From contig NZ_RQJW01000004.1 of assembly GCF_004028635.1 (NCBI RefSeq), forward strand, positions 372,001 to 436,000: a stretch of 64,000 nucleotides of DNA, given 5' to 3'. Positions 15,884 through 25,355 of the stretch are shown here, one piece after another. This stretch comes from Streptomyces cyaneus (GTDB lineage Bacteria; Actinomycetota; Actinomycetes; Streptomycetales; Streptomycetaceae). The position numbers were made by a program, and so were the translations under genes. Each line of letters begins with the position of its first letter. The stretch's first letter is position 1. The notes under the pieces were generated by a model. The model saw nothing but the letters and a program-made list of their open reading frames with translations. It had not been told where the DNA came from and did not search any database.

Positions 15884-16133
15884 GGCGCACCTCCACATTG
15901 GGCGGACGAGCCGTGTGGGTCGTCCATATGGGTAGACCATGCTCCCCTCTCGAACTCGCCGGAACGGCCCAACGTGAACCGTGACAACACACGGACAACA
16001 CTCTGACCGAACGCTGACCGATCCACGAAGGTCGGGGCGGACTCGCCACCGAAGGGGTGACGGTCACGCCCATGGGCGCACCTGCCGGGTACCAGTGGAA
16101 GGCCCCACTCCGATTATCCGGGAGGTTCATCCC

Positions 16134-16583
16134 ATGCCCCTGCGCCCCGCTCTCGCCACCGCCGCCGGCGCCGCCCTGCTTCTGCTGGTCGCCGCCCCGT
16201 CCGCCCCCGCTGCCGTCGCCGGTCCCAAGGAGATGGTGACGGTCGATGACACCGGCCGTGTTGCCGCGGACGGCACCGTCACCCTGTCCGGCACCTACCG
16301 CTGCGTCGACAACACGGGGCCGACGTTCGTGAGCTCCACCATCGGCCAGAGGTCCTCCGACCTCCGGTACGGCATCGGCGGCACCCTCGCCGTGTGCGAC
16401 GGCAAGGTGCACAGCTGGAAGAACACGGGCACGCCCCAGACAGGCCAGTCCTTGGCTCCCCTCCAGGCCGGCAAGGCGTACGTCGAGGCCACCATCGTCG
16501 AACTCCACCCCGTGGGCGGCCTGCCCCTGCCCCGCTTCCACGCCCTGCAGGACAAGCAGGAGATCACCCTGACCAAGAGCTGA
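16134..16583 (+). CDS. Secreted DUF6299-like protein
   Basis: A 149-aa protein with a clear Sec signal peptide (residues 1 to about 29, hydrophobic core ALLLLVAAPSAPA). The mature domain appears beta-rich, with one pair of Cys (in TYRCVDN and LAVCDGK) probably forming a disulfide in the extracellular protein. It resembles the DUF6299 family of small secreted actinobacterial proteins. The ATG at 16134 follows GGAGG (16121-16125). No function can be assigned from sequence or neighbours. Confidence 0.72.
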   Translation: MPLRPALATAAGAALLLLVAAPSAPAAVAGPKEMVTVDDTGRVAADGTVTLSGTYRCVDNTGPTFVSSTIGQRSSDLRYGIGGTLAVCDGKVHSWKNTGTPQTGQSLAPLQAGKAYVEATIVELHPVGGLPLPRFHALQDKQEITLTKS

Positions 16584-16658
16584 ACCCGACGTCCCTGCGG
16601 GGCGAGCACCGGCAGGGACACGACATCACCGCGGCAGGGCGGGGCCCTCGAGCCCTGC

Positions 16659-16688
16659 CCTGTCCTGTCCTGTCGTGTCCTGTCCTGC
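16659..16688. repeat. CCTGT pentanucleotide repeat (six units)
   Basis: Six consecutive pentamers, four exact CCTGT plus CGTGT and CCTGC, lie about 75 bp downstream of the DUF6299 gene. A run of ten G follows at 16711-16720. Both are noncoding and length-unstable in principle. Confidence 0.8.
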
Positions 16689-17210
16689 CCACGCCGCCGA
16701 AGGCACGACCGGGGGGGGGGCGGGCTTCATCCCCGACGCCCGCCACTTCGCGACTGACCTGCAGTCCCGGCGTCGCGCTCGTCGCGAATGCGGGAAGACC
16801 ACAACGACCCAACCACTTTCCGTGAACTTTAAAATTTCTCACGGTCGTCGCGTGAGAGGGCGAGAGAACTGGCCACATCGGGGTCAGTTCACGCCAGTGC
16901 GCCTTCCTGCAAGCCATTCGCACTTGTCTCAACCAATCACCGAATGGCAGCCTGATGTCGTCCGGTCGGGCGAGCGCCGAAAATCCGGTGCTGTAAATAC
17001 AGTCGTCGATCAGCTCGAACCGGGAGAAGGACGCTTAAAACCAGATGGCGATCTGATTCGGCCAGGTTGGCTCAACGGGGGTAGTTCGCAGTGCACGCAC
17101 GGGTTCTTCGTCAGTCACGCTTACCTGTCCGGGGCGGTGTGCGAGGGCAGGTTGCCCAGCGCCGCGCGGACTTATTTGCCCTGGTGAGGCCGTGCCTCGC
17201 CCCTCAAACC

Positions 17211-17232
17211 TGACGCAGCGTTGCGTCATTTT
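17211..17232. promoter_or_regulatory. Palindrome TGACGCA-GCGT-TGCGTCA followed by T run, upstream of the PKS-NRPS operon
   Basis: Perfect 7-bp arms with a 4-nt loop (17211-17228) run directly into TTTTT. It could be a regulator operator about 200 bp ahead of the first biosynthetic gene, or a small intrinsic terminator/attenuator in its leader. No gene lies close upstream for it to terminate, which favours a regulatory role. Confidence 0.45.
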
Positions 17233-17430
17233 TGCGTTGTGGCCGATTTTCGATCACGCGCGTCTCAGACACTCGATGGCGAGCTGTCTGTCACTTGATG
17301 GCCATTTCGTGAATAGCCGACTTCAGTCGTGTGTCCATGGCCACTTCACCCCGCTGCTTTGCCGGGAAAAGCGTGCCGAATAACGGAGCCACCCTCCTGA
17401 TAATTCCGTCCGCCCTGCTGAGGAGCCGAA

Positions 17431-20400
17431 TTGCCCCAAGAACGCGGAGCACGTGACTTACATTCCATTACGGAGTTTTTACTTTCGCGCGTCGTTGAGC
17501 TGCTGGATGTGCCCAAGGACGCGGTGGACCGGTGGGCGCCATTGCATCGATACGGACTGGACTCGTTGAAGTCGACGAGGCTTGTCGCCTCGTTGTCCGA
17601 ATTCCTCGGCTGGCAGGTTCCGGTCACATGGATGTGGCAGTACCCGACCGTCGACGAGCTGTCCCGTGCGCTCGTCGAGGGGCCGCGTGCCGCGCAGACC
17701 GCCCCGAGTGCCGATCGCCGCGTGGTGTCGCGCGAGCCCATCGCGATCGTGGGCATCGGCTGCCGGTTCCCCGGCGGCCCTGACCCCTCCGCGTTCTGGC
17801 GGATGCTGGTCGAGGGCGGCGACGCCGTCGGACCGGTACCGGCCGCACGGCGCGAGCTCATCGGCGATTCGGCGCGCTGGGGCGGGTTCATCGACGGCAT
17901 CGACCAGTTCGATCCGCTGTTCTTCGGCATCTCACCCCGGGAAGCCGTCCAGATGGACCCGCAGCAGCGTCTGGTGCTGGAGCTTTCCTGGGAGGCCCTC
18001 GAGGACGCGGGTGTCGCGCCGATGAGTCTCGTCGGCAGTGACACCGGCGTGTTCATGGCCTCCTGCTGGGGCGACTACGCCGCGTTGGCGCACTATCGCG
18101 GCCCCGACTCCCAGATCACCCCGCACACCGCGACCGGCATGCACGACGGCATCATCGCCAACCGCGTCTCCTACATCCTCGGCCTGCAGGGCCCGAGCAT
18201 GGCCATCGACGCCGCCTGCGCGGGCTCGCTGGTCTCGGTGCACCTGGGATGCCAGTCGATCTGGATGGGCGAGAGCGAGCTGGCGCTCGCCGGTGGCGTG
18301 AACCTGAGCTTCGTCTCCGACTACTACACCGCCATGGACGCGATGGGCGCGCTCGCCCCGGACGGCCGCTGCAAGACGTTCGACGCCCGCGCCGACGGCT
18401 ACGTCCGCGGTGAGGGCGCCGGGGTCGTCGTACTCGCTCCGCTGAGCGTGGCGCTCGAGCGCGAACTGCCGGTGTACTGCCTGATCAAGGGCAGCTCGGC
18501 CAACAACGACGGCCTGAGCAACGGGATGACCGCGCCGAACCCCCAGGCGCAGGAGTTGATGCTCCGCACCGCCTACCGACGGGCCGGCATCGCACCGTCC
18601 CTCGTGGACTACATCGAGTGCCACGGCTCCGCCACGCCACTCGGTGACCCGATCGAGGTCAATGCCATCGGCGCGGTCCTCGGCGGTGACCGGCCGGAGC
18701 CGCTGCGACTCGGCTCCGTCAAGTCCAACGTCGGGCATCTGGAGGCGGCCGCAGGCATCGTCGGCCTGGTCAAGCTCGCGCTGTCGATCCGCAACGGCGT
18801 ACTGCCGCCGAGCCTGCACTACGTCACCCCGAACCCACAGATCCTGTTCGACCAGTACAACCTCACCGTCCAGGACCGGTTGGCGGCTTGGCCTCGACGG
18901 TCCGACGCGCGCCGGGCGGGCGTCAGCTCGTTCGGCTTCGGCGGCGCGATCTGTCACGTCGCCGTCGAGGAGCTGCCGCGCCCCGAAGCCTCGCTCCTGC
19001 TGTTGGCCGAGGACTCCCGGGAGGCACTGGCCGAGCGGGTCCTGGCGCTGCGTGACGAGGACGACCTGCGGGCGATCTGCGGGCGGACACCCGGCGAGGG
19101 CAGGTTCCGGCTCGCGGCCGCCGCCCGCGACCTGACCGAACTCAGGGCGCAGCTGGACGCCTTCACCGCCGGCACGACTGTTCCCGGGCTGAGCGTCGGG
19201 GAGGCCGGGGAGAAGACCGAACGTAAGCCGCGGGTGGCGTTCCTGTTGTCGGGCAACGGTTCGCAGTGGGTGGGCATGGGCCGGCAACTGCTCGCCGGTA
19301 TGCCCGTGTTCCGGCGGTCCATGATGCGCTCCGACAAACGGATGCGCGAACTGCTGGGCTTCTCGCTGGTCGACCAGCTGCTGGCCTCCGACGGCCGTAT
19401 CGACGACATGGACGTCTTCCAGCCACTGCTGTTCTGCATGCAGGTCGCCCTGGCCGACGCCTGGCGTTCGCTGGGGGTGGAGCCGGACGTCGTCCTGGGA
19501 CAGAGCGTCGGTGAGTTCGCCGCCTCCCACATCGCCGGGGCGCTCGACTTCGACGACGCCGCCCGCCTGGCCGCCGGCCACGGTCGGCTCCTGCAGCAGC
19601 TGGCCGTCGGACGCGGCGACGGCATCGTGGTCACGACCGGTCCGGACGCCGTCAAGAAGCACCTGACCGGCCGGCTCACGGTGTCCGGCTACAACGGCCC
19701 GAACTCCACACTGGTCACCGGCACACCACCGGAGATCGACGGCCTCGTCCAGCGCCTGACCGAAGAGGGCATCACGAGCCATCGGGTCCGGATGGGCCAC
19801 GCGCCCCACTCGCCGCTGGTCGACCATGTGCTCGCCCCGCTGCGGGCCGAACTCGACGGCATCACGCCCCGGACCACCCGCGTCCCGATGATCTCCACGG
19901 TCACCGGCGAGCCGGTCGACGGCGCCGAGCTCGGGCCGGACTACTGGGCGAACAACCTGCGACAGGAGATCCGGGTCACCGACGCTCTGACGACCCTGCG
20001 CGGCCACGACATCGACGCCGTGGTCGAGCTCAGCCCGCATCCCGTACTGCTCAAGTCCGTGGGGGAGGTCCTGACGGCGACCACCCTGCCCTCGCTCCGG
20101 CGTGGCACCGACGAGGCCTGGACCCTGCTCAGCTCGCTCGGCGCGCTGTACACCGCCGGCCACCCCGTCACGGCCGCCCCGTTCCTCGCGGGTGACCGGG
20201 GACGACACGTCACGCCGAGCCAGGGCGGCGGCACGGCCGACGAGCAGGTGCATCTCGTACCCGTCACGGCGCAGTCGGCGGCCGCGCTGGCCGACACCTG
20301 TCGTGAGCTGTCCAACCATGTCGAACGCGACGCGGGCCTGCGGGTGTCCGACCTCGCCTACACGCTCGCGACCAGGCGCACCCACCACAACCACCGGACA

Positions 20401-23400
20401 GCGCTGTTCGCCCGCAACCGGGGGGAAGTCCTGGACGGACTCGCCCGGGTCGCCGCCGGTCAGCCGCACCCCGATGTCGTCACGGGCGCGGTCGCGGGCA
20501 ACAGCGACCGGCGGGTGGCGCTGGTGTTCTCCGGCGGTGGAACGCAGTGGGTCGGCATGGGCCGGGAGCTCATGCGCTCGCATGCCGGCTTCCGCGAGTG
20601 GATGCACGCCTGCGACGCCGCCGTGCGCGCGGCCGGCGGCTGCTCGGTGCTGGACCATCTCGCCGCCCCGGCCGACGAGGCGCGGTTCGAGGAGATGGAC
20701 TTCCAGCAGCCCGTCCTGTTCGCCTTGCAGGTCTCGCTGGCGAAGGTCTGGCTCGAACTCGGGATCCAACCGACCGCCGTCGTCGGGCACAGCCTGGGCG
20801 AGGCCGCCGCCGCGTGCGTCGCCGGCGCGCTGTCGCTGGACGACGCCGCCCGTGTCGTGGTCGCCCGGTCGCACCTGCTCGAACGGAAAGCGGCTCCCGG
20901 CGCCATGATCTCGGTCGACCTGCCGGAGCAGGAGCTGCTGCCGAGGATCGCCCCGTACGCCGAGCACCTGGCCATCGCCGTGGTGAACAGCCCCACCAGC
21001 GCGGCGGTCTCCGGCTCACCCGACGCCGTACGCGCCCTGGAGGCCGACCTGAAGCGGGCCGGGATCTCGACCAGGAACATCCGGGTCGAACGGCCGGTGC
21101 ACAGCCCCGGCATGGATCCGCTGATCCAGCCGCTGCGCGAACTCATCGACGGCATCACCCCGCTGACGAACACCATCGACTTCCATTCCACGGCACTGGC
21201 CGACACCGTGAACCCGGTCGCCGACGTCGACTACTGGGTGCACAACCTGCGCAACCAGGTCCGGTTCGCCGAGACGATCGGTGCCCTGGTCGAGGACGGT
21301 GTGAGCACCTTCATCGAGATCGGCCCGCACGAGACGTTGCGCGGTGCGGTCGAGGAGATCGCGCTGACCCGGGGTGCCCCCGTGCACGCGATCAACTCCC
21401 TGCGGCGGGGTGAGAGTGACGTCCGTTGTCTGCTGGGGGCCATCGCGTCGCTGTACGTCAGGGGCGTACCGCTGACCTTCGACTCGCTGTTCGCCGACGA
21501 CGTCGAGGTCGTCGAGACCCCGCTCGTGCAGTGGCAGAAGGACCGCTACTGGCTGGACACCGACACCAGGCCTCGCGTCGCGTCCGCGCCGGCACCGGCC
21601 GCCGCGACCACGGCCCAGGCCGTGAGCGTGGCCGCGACCGCAGCCGGGACCGTGACCGAGACCGCGGCGGTGGCCGTGGCCGTCGAGAGCAGGCCGGTGG
21701 AGGAGATCGTCCTCGGCGAGATCGCCGACGCGGTGGGCGTGCCGCAGGACAGGTTCCACGAAGGTGCCAGCCTGCGCGACTTCGGTCTCGACTCGATGCT
21801 GGCGATCCGCCTGGTCAACAGGTTGCAGTCGCTGTTCGGTGAGCGGGTGTCTCCGGTGGTGTTCCTCGACGGCCGCTCCATACCCGACATCGTCGCCCAC
21901 GTCGTCGAGACCGTCGGTCGGCCCACCGCGCCCACCGCGCCCGCTGCGGTCGAACCGGCACCGGCACCGGCACCCGAACCGGCACCGGCGCCCGAACCGA
22001 CGCCCGAGACCAAGCCGACCCGGACGTTCCTCGACGACCTTTCCGAGCTGGACGCCGAGGAACTGCTGGACGAACTGGCCGCCCGCGGGCTGCTGGACCC
22101 CACCGACGCACCGCCGCACGACCAACTGCGCGCCGACGGCCTCGGTTTCGAACTGGCACCGGCGTCCCACGGCCAGGCCGCCCTGTGGTTCATGCAGCAG
22201 GTCGCACCGGACGCCGTGCCCTACAACTTCATGGTGGCCGCCCGGATCCGGACCGCGGTCGACGAAGAGGCCCTCGACCGCGCCGTACGGGCCGTGATGG
22301 AGCGGCATCCGGCGCTGCGCACGATCTTCGTCGAGGCCGGCGGCAGCCCGCACCAGGTCATCCTGGACGAACCGGTCTACGAGTTCCTGGTCGTGGACAG
22401 CACGGAGCTGGACGACGAGGAAGCCCGCGAGGAACTGGCCGAGCACGGGCACCTGCCGCTGAACCTGGACGACGGGCCGCTGGTGCGTGTGGTGCTGATG
22501 ACACGTGGGCCGGCGGACCACTACCTGCTGGTGCTCGTGCACCACATCGCGTCGGACGCGGCGTCGGCCGACGTGATGATCCGCGAACTCCAGGAGTTCT
22601 ACGAGGGCGCCGACCCCGCCGACAGCGAGCCGGTCGCCCCCTACACGGAGTTCGTCGAGTGGGAGCGCCAGTGGCTGGCGAGCCCGGCGGCCGACGCGGC
22701 ACTGAGCTGGTGGTCAAAGGCCCTGGCCGACCCGCCCGCCCACCTCGACCTGTCCACCATGGAGCGACCTCCCGGCGTCACCTACGAGGGCCGCGACCTC
22801 ACCTTCCGCTGGAGCGCCGAGGAGACCAGCCGGCTCAGGGAGTTCGCGGTGCGCGAAGGCGTGTCGATCAGCACCGTCGTGCTGGCCGGCTTCTTCGCCA
22901 CGCTCAACCGGGCGGCCGACGTCGAGGACTCCGTACTGGCGACCGCCATCGCCCAACGCGGCGAGCCCGGCTGGGAGTCCGCCATCGGCTACTACCTGAA
23001 CACCGTGCTGGTGCGGGCGAAGCCGGCCGGCGACCGCAGTTTCCGAGATCTGCTGCGCGACGTCCACGCGTTCTCGCTCGGTCTGCTCGAGCACATGAAC
23101 TACCCCCTCGACCTGCTGGCGTCCACCCTGAAACCGCCCAGGGCCGAGGGCCGCTCCCCGTGGTTCGACGTCGTCGTGAACTGGCTGTCCTCGGACGCGT
23201 TCCCCCGCTCCGTCAAGCTCTTCCACGGCCTCGGCGACACCATCGCACCCGAGGGCGCCCTGCCGCTCGAACCGCTGCAGGTGCGCAGGCACCTCGCCAA
23301 GTTCGACCTGGAGATCTCGATGGCCGACATTTCCGGCGAGGTGGTCGGCCACGTCCAGTACAAACCCAGCTACCTGGAGAGGCAGACCGTGACGGCACTG

Positions 23401-23502
23401 CTCGCGCTCTACCGCACTGTGCTCTTCGACTCGATCGCCCACCCCGACCTGGCACTTGAGGACATCACGCCGAGCAGCCGTCCCGAGGAGAGGGACCAGT
23501 GA
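17431..23502 (+). CDS. Hybrid PKS-NRPS, ACP-KS-AT-AT-ACP-C (SalA-like)
   Basis: A 2023-aa megasynthase. Domain order: ACP (Ser45 in YGLDSLKS); KS from about 102 (Cys263 in DAACAGS, His398, His436); AT1 from about 601 (Ser692 in GQSVGE); AT2 from about 1026 (Ser1121 in GHSLGE); ACP (Ser1455 in FGLDSMLA); a Pro/Ala linker; and a condensation domain from about 1573 with HHIASDA at 1704-1710. AT1 has His717 where extender ATs keep the carboxylate-binding Arg, while AT2 keeps Arg1146; so I infer that AT1 loads a plain acyl starter and AT2 a malonyl-type extender. This is the layout of salinosporamide SalA. TTG start behind GAGGAG; codons 10 and 17 are TTA. The stop overlaps the next gene (GTGA). 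Confidence 0.92.
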   Translation: MPQERGARDLHSITEFLLSRVVELLDVPKDAVDRWAPLHRYGLDSLKSTRLVASLSEFLGWQVPVTWMWQYPTVDELSRALVEGPRAAQTAPSADRRVVSREPIAIVGIGCRFPGGPDPSAFWRMLVEGGDAVGPVPAARRELIGDSARWGGFIDGIDQFDPLFFGISPREAVQMDPQQRLVLELSWEALEDAGVAPMSLVGSDTGVFMASCWGDYAALAHYRGPDSQITPHTATGMHDGIIANRVSYILGLQGPSMAIDAACAGSLVSVHLGCQSIWMGESELALAGGVNLSFVSDYYTAMDAMGALAPDGRCKTFDARADGYVRGEGAGVVVLAPLSVALERELPVYCLIKGSSANNDGLSNGMTAPNPQAQELMLRTAYRRAGIAPSLVDYIECHGSATPLGDPIEVNAIGAVLGGDRPEPLRLGSVKSNVGHLEAAAGIVGLVKLALSIRNGVLPPSLHYVTPNPQILFDQYNLTVQDRLAAWPRRSDARRAGVSSFGFGGAICHVAVEELPRPEASLLLLAEDSREALAERVLALRDEDDLRAICGRTPGEGRFRLAAAARDLTELRAQLDAFTAGTTVPGLSVGEAGEKTERKPRVAFLLSGNGSQWVGMGRQLLAGMPVFRRSMMRSDKRMRELLGFSLVDQLLASDGRIDDMDVFQPLLFCMQVALADAWRSLGVEPDVVLGQSVGEFAASHIAGALDFDDAARLAAGHGRLLQQLAVGRGDGIVVTTGPDAVKKHLTGRLTVSGYNGPNSTLVTGTPPEIDGLVQRLTEEGITSHRVRMGHAPHSPLVDHVLAPLRAELDGITPRTTRVPMISTVTGEPVDGAELGPDYWANNLRQEIRVTDALTTLRGHDIDAVVELSPHPVLLKSVGEVLTATTLPSLRRGTDEAWTLLSSLGALYTAGHPVTAAPFLAGDRGRHVTPSQGGGTADEQVHLVPVTAQSAAALADTCRELSNHVERDAGLRVSDLAYTLATRRTHHNHRTALFARNRGEVLDGLARVAAGQPHPDVVTGAVAGNSDRRVALVFSGGGTQWVGMGRELMRSHAGFREWMHACDAAVRAAGGCSVLDHLAAPADEARFEEMDFQQPVLFALQVSLAKVWLELGIQPTAVVGHSLGEAAAACVAGALSLDDAARVVVARSHLLERKAAPGAMISVDLPEQELLPRIAPYAEHLAIAVVNSPTSAAVSGSPDAVRALEADLKRAGISTRNIRVERPVHSPGMDPLIQPLRELIDGITPLTNTIDFHSTALADTVNPVADVDYWVHNLRNQVRFAETIGALVEDGVSTFIEIGPHETLRGAVEEIALTRGAPVHAINSLRRGESDVRCLLGAIASLYVRGVPLTFDSLFADDVEVVETPLVQWQKDRYWLDTDTRPRVASAPAPAAATTAQAVSVAATAAGTVTETAAVAVAVESRPVEEIVLGEIADAVGVPQDRFHEGASLRDFGLDSMLAIRLVNRLQSLFGERVSPVVFLDGRSIPDIVAHVVETVGRPTAPTAPAAVEPAPAPAPEPAPAPEPTPETKPTRTFLDDLSELDAEELLDELAARGLLDPTDAPPHDQLRADGLGFELAPASHGQAALWFMQQVAPDAVPYNFMVAARIRTAVDEEALDRAVRAVMERHPALRTIFVEAGGSPHQVILDEPVYEFLVVDSTELDDEEAREELAEHGHLPLNLDDGPLVRVVLMTRGPADHYLLVLVHHIASDAASADVMIRELQEFYEGADPADSEPVAPYTEFVEWERQWLASPAADAALSWWSKALADPPAHLDLSTMERPPGVTYEGRDLTFRWSAEETSRLREFAVREGVSISTVVLAGFFATLNRAADVEDSVLATAIAQRGEPGWESAIGYYLNTVLVRAKPAGDRSFRDLLRDVHAFSLGLLEHMNYPLDLLASTLKPPRAEGRSPWFDVVVNWLSSDAFPRSVKLFHGLGDTIAPEGALPLEPLQVRRHLAKFDLEISMADISGEVVGHVQYKPSYLERQTVTALLALYRTVLFDSIAHPDLALEDITPSSRPEERDQ

Positions 23503-25319
23503 CCGAAACCCTGCACGCCGCGTTCGTCGAGCAAGCGGTCAAGAACCCCGACGCGCCCGCGGTCTACTCCGACGCCGGCGTCCTGACCTACGGCGACCTG
23601 GACGAGAAGTCCCGCGCGCTGGCCGAACGGCTCGTCGCCGACGGCGCCGGCCCCGGTGTCCCCGTCGGCGTCTGCGTCGAGCGCACACCCGACCTGGTCG
23701 TCGGCATCCTGGCCGTCCTGCGCGCCGGCTCCTGCTATGTGCCGCTGGACCCGAGGTATCCGGCCGAGCGGCTGAACCTCATGGTCCGGGACAGCGGCAC
23801 CCACCTGCTGCTGACCACGCCCGCGTCCCGGGCCAACTGCCCGGCCGGCCCGACCGTGCTCGTGCTGGGTGAGACGGTGACGACCGAGCCCGGCGAGAAG
23901 CCCGTGCCGGTCGTGCCCGAGGACACCGCGTACGTGATCTACACCTCCGGCTCCACCGGCCGGCCCAAGGGCGTGGCCGTCCGGCACAGCGGCTGCGTCA
24001 CCATGCTGGCCGAGATGGACCGGGTGCTCGGCGACTGCGACCGCAGCGGTGTCTCCGCCGCCAGCTCGATCTGCTTCGACATGTCCGTGATGGAGATCTT
24101 CTGCGCGCTGTGCCGGGGCGGCGCCGTCGTGCTCGTGGAAAGCGCCGTCCATCTGCCGGAGAGCCCGCACGTCGACAAGATCACCCATCTGCACGCCATC
24201 CCGTCGGTGATGAACACCCTGCTCGACGCCGGCGGCCTGCCCCCGAACCTGCGCACGGTCGTGTTCGGCGGCGAGCCCCTGCGGCGCAAGCTGGTGGACC
24301 GGACGTACCAGGAGACCGCAGCCGACCGGGTCTTCAATGCCTACGGCCCGACCGAGGGCACCGTGTTCTGCACGTTCGGACCGGTGCCGAAGGACGGGGC
24401 CGGCGAGCCCACGATCGGCTCGCCCTCGGTCAGCGCCCGGATCCACGTGCTCGACGAGAACCTGAAGCCGCAGCCGGACGGCGTGCCCGGCGAGCTGTAC
24501 CTCGGCGGCGCCGGCCTCGCCCACGGCTACGTCAACCGGCCGCGCACCACCGCCGAACGGTTCGTGCCGGACCCGTTCCAGGACGGCGAACGCATGTACC
24601 GCACAGGCGACGTCGTCAAGTTCACCGACGACGGCCAACTGGAGTTCGTCGGCCGCACCGACCACCAGGTCAAGATGCGCGGCTACCGCGTCGAGCTGGA
24701 AGAGGTCGAGGCCCGGCTCACCGGCACCCCCGGAGTCCAGGAAGCCGCCGCCGCCGTACGCGACGACAGGCTCATCGCCTACGTCGTGCCCGAGGGCGAC
24801 ACCCGGGACGGCGTCTGGCTGGACGCCGGCCTCCAGACCACCATCACCGGCAAGCTCGCCGCCGAGGTGCCCGACTTCATGGTCCCCCGGACGCTCGTGT
24901 TCCTGACCGCGCTCCCGCTGGGGCCCGGCGGCAAACTCGACCGCACCGCGCTGCCCGAGCCGCCGACCGCCGCCCCGGAACGGGCCACGGAGACCGCCGG
25001 CACGCCGACCGAGGTGGCGCTGTCGGAGATCTGGGGCCAGTTGCTGAGCCGCGAACCGTCGAGCATCGGGGTCCGGGACACCTTCTACGACCTCGGCGGC
25101 GACTCGCTGCTGCTCGTCCGGCTGGCCAGGATGATGACCCGGCGCTTCGGCCGCCGCGTCGGCGTGCCCGACCTGTTCCGTTTCCGCGACATCTCCTCCC
25201 TCGGCCGCTGGCTCGACGACGACAGCGGCGACGACTCCGAAATGGTTCAGTCGGCTCGCCGCCGCGCCACCGCCCGCCGCGCCGTGCTGCGCGGCCGCGC
25301 CACCTCCAGCGGCAGCTGA
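23499..25319 (+). CDS. NRPS adenylation-PCP didomain protein (SalB-like)
   Basis: A 606-aa protein with one adenylation domain and one carrier domain. Core motifs are YTSGSTGRPKG near 148, CFDMSVMEIF with Asp194 in the amino-group-binding position, NAYGPTEGTVF, GELYLGGAGLAHGY, YRTGD, and the PCP site LGGDSL with Ser536. Asp194 indicates an alpha-amino acid substrate; the remaining pocket residues do not give me a confident prediction. It lacks its own C domain, so it must work with the C domain ending the preceding megasynthase, exactly as SalB works with SalA. The GTG start overlaps that gene's stop by 4 nt. No thioesterase follows the carrier domain. Confidence 0.9.
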   Translation: MTETLHAAFVEQAVKNPDAPAVYSDAGVLTYGDLDEKSRALAERLVADGAGPGVPVGVCVERTPDLVVGILAVLRAGSCYVPLDPRYPAERLNLMVRDSGTHLLLTTPASRANCPAGPTVLVLGETVTTEPGEKPVPVVPEDTAYVIYTSGSTGRPKGVAVRHSGCVTMLAEMDRVLGDCDRSGVSAASSICFDMSVMEIFCALCRGGAVVLVESAVHLPESPHVDKITHLHAIPSVMNTLLDAGGLPPNLRTVVFGGEPLRRKLVDRTYQETAADRVFNAYGPTEGTVFCTFGPVPKDGAGEPTIGSPSVSARIHVLDENLKPQPDGVPGELYLGGAGLAHGYVNRPRTTAERFVPDPFQDGERMYRTGDVVKFTDDGQLEFVGRTDHQVKMRGYRVELEEVEARLTGTPGVQEAAAAVRDDRLIAYVVPEGDTRDGVWLDAGLQTTITGKLAAEVPDFMVPRTLVFLTALPLGPGGKLDRTALPEPPTAAPERATETAGTPTEVALSEIWGQLLSREPSSIGVRDTFYDLGGDSLLLVRLARMMTRRFGRRVGVPDLFRFRDISSLGRWLDDDSGDDSEMVQSARRRATARRAVLRGRATSSGS

Positions 25320-25355
25320 GCTACCCCCAACCCCCCTCGAAGCAGGAGCCTTTGC

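Larger units (their letters stand above)
16584..17430. other. 847-bp intergenic region upstream of the PKS-NRPS operon
   Basis: No recognisable gene. It holds six near-perfect CCTGT pentamers at 16659-16688, a run of ten G at 16711-16720, an AT-richer stretch around 16820-16845, a CTGTA-AA-TACAG palindrome at 16991-17002, and a strong 7-bp-arm palindrome followed by T residues at 17211-17232. The last 250 bp are markedly less GC-rich than the genes, as expected for a promoter and leader. Confidence 0.6.

Noticed and set aside
17035..17229. Small minus-strand open frame (64 codons) upstream of the PKS-NRPS operon
   Set aside because: No ribosome-binding site, no recognisable motif, and it overlaps the promoter-like palindrome region.
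17932..20967. Very long minus-strand open frame (about 1000 codons) opposite the PKS-NRPS gene
   Set aside because: Antisense open frames are common opposite GC-rich Streptomyces genes; it has no domain, ribosome-binding site or coding pattern.
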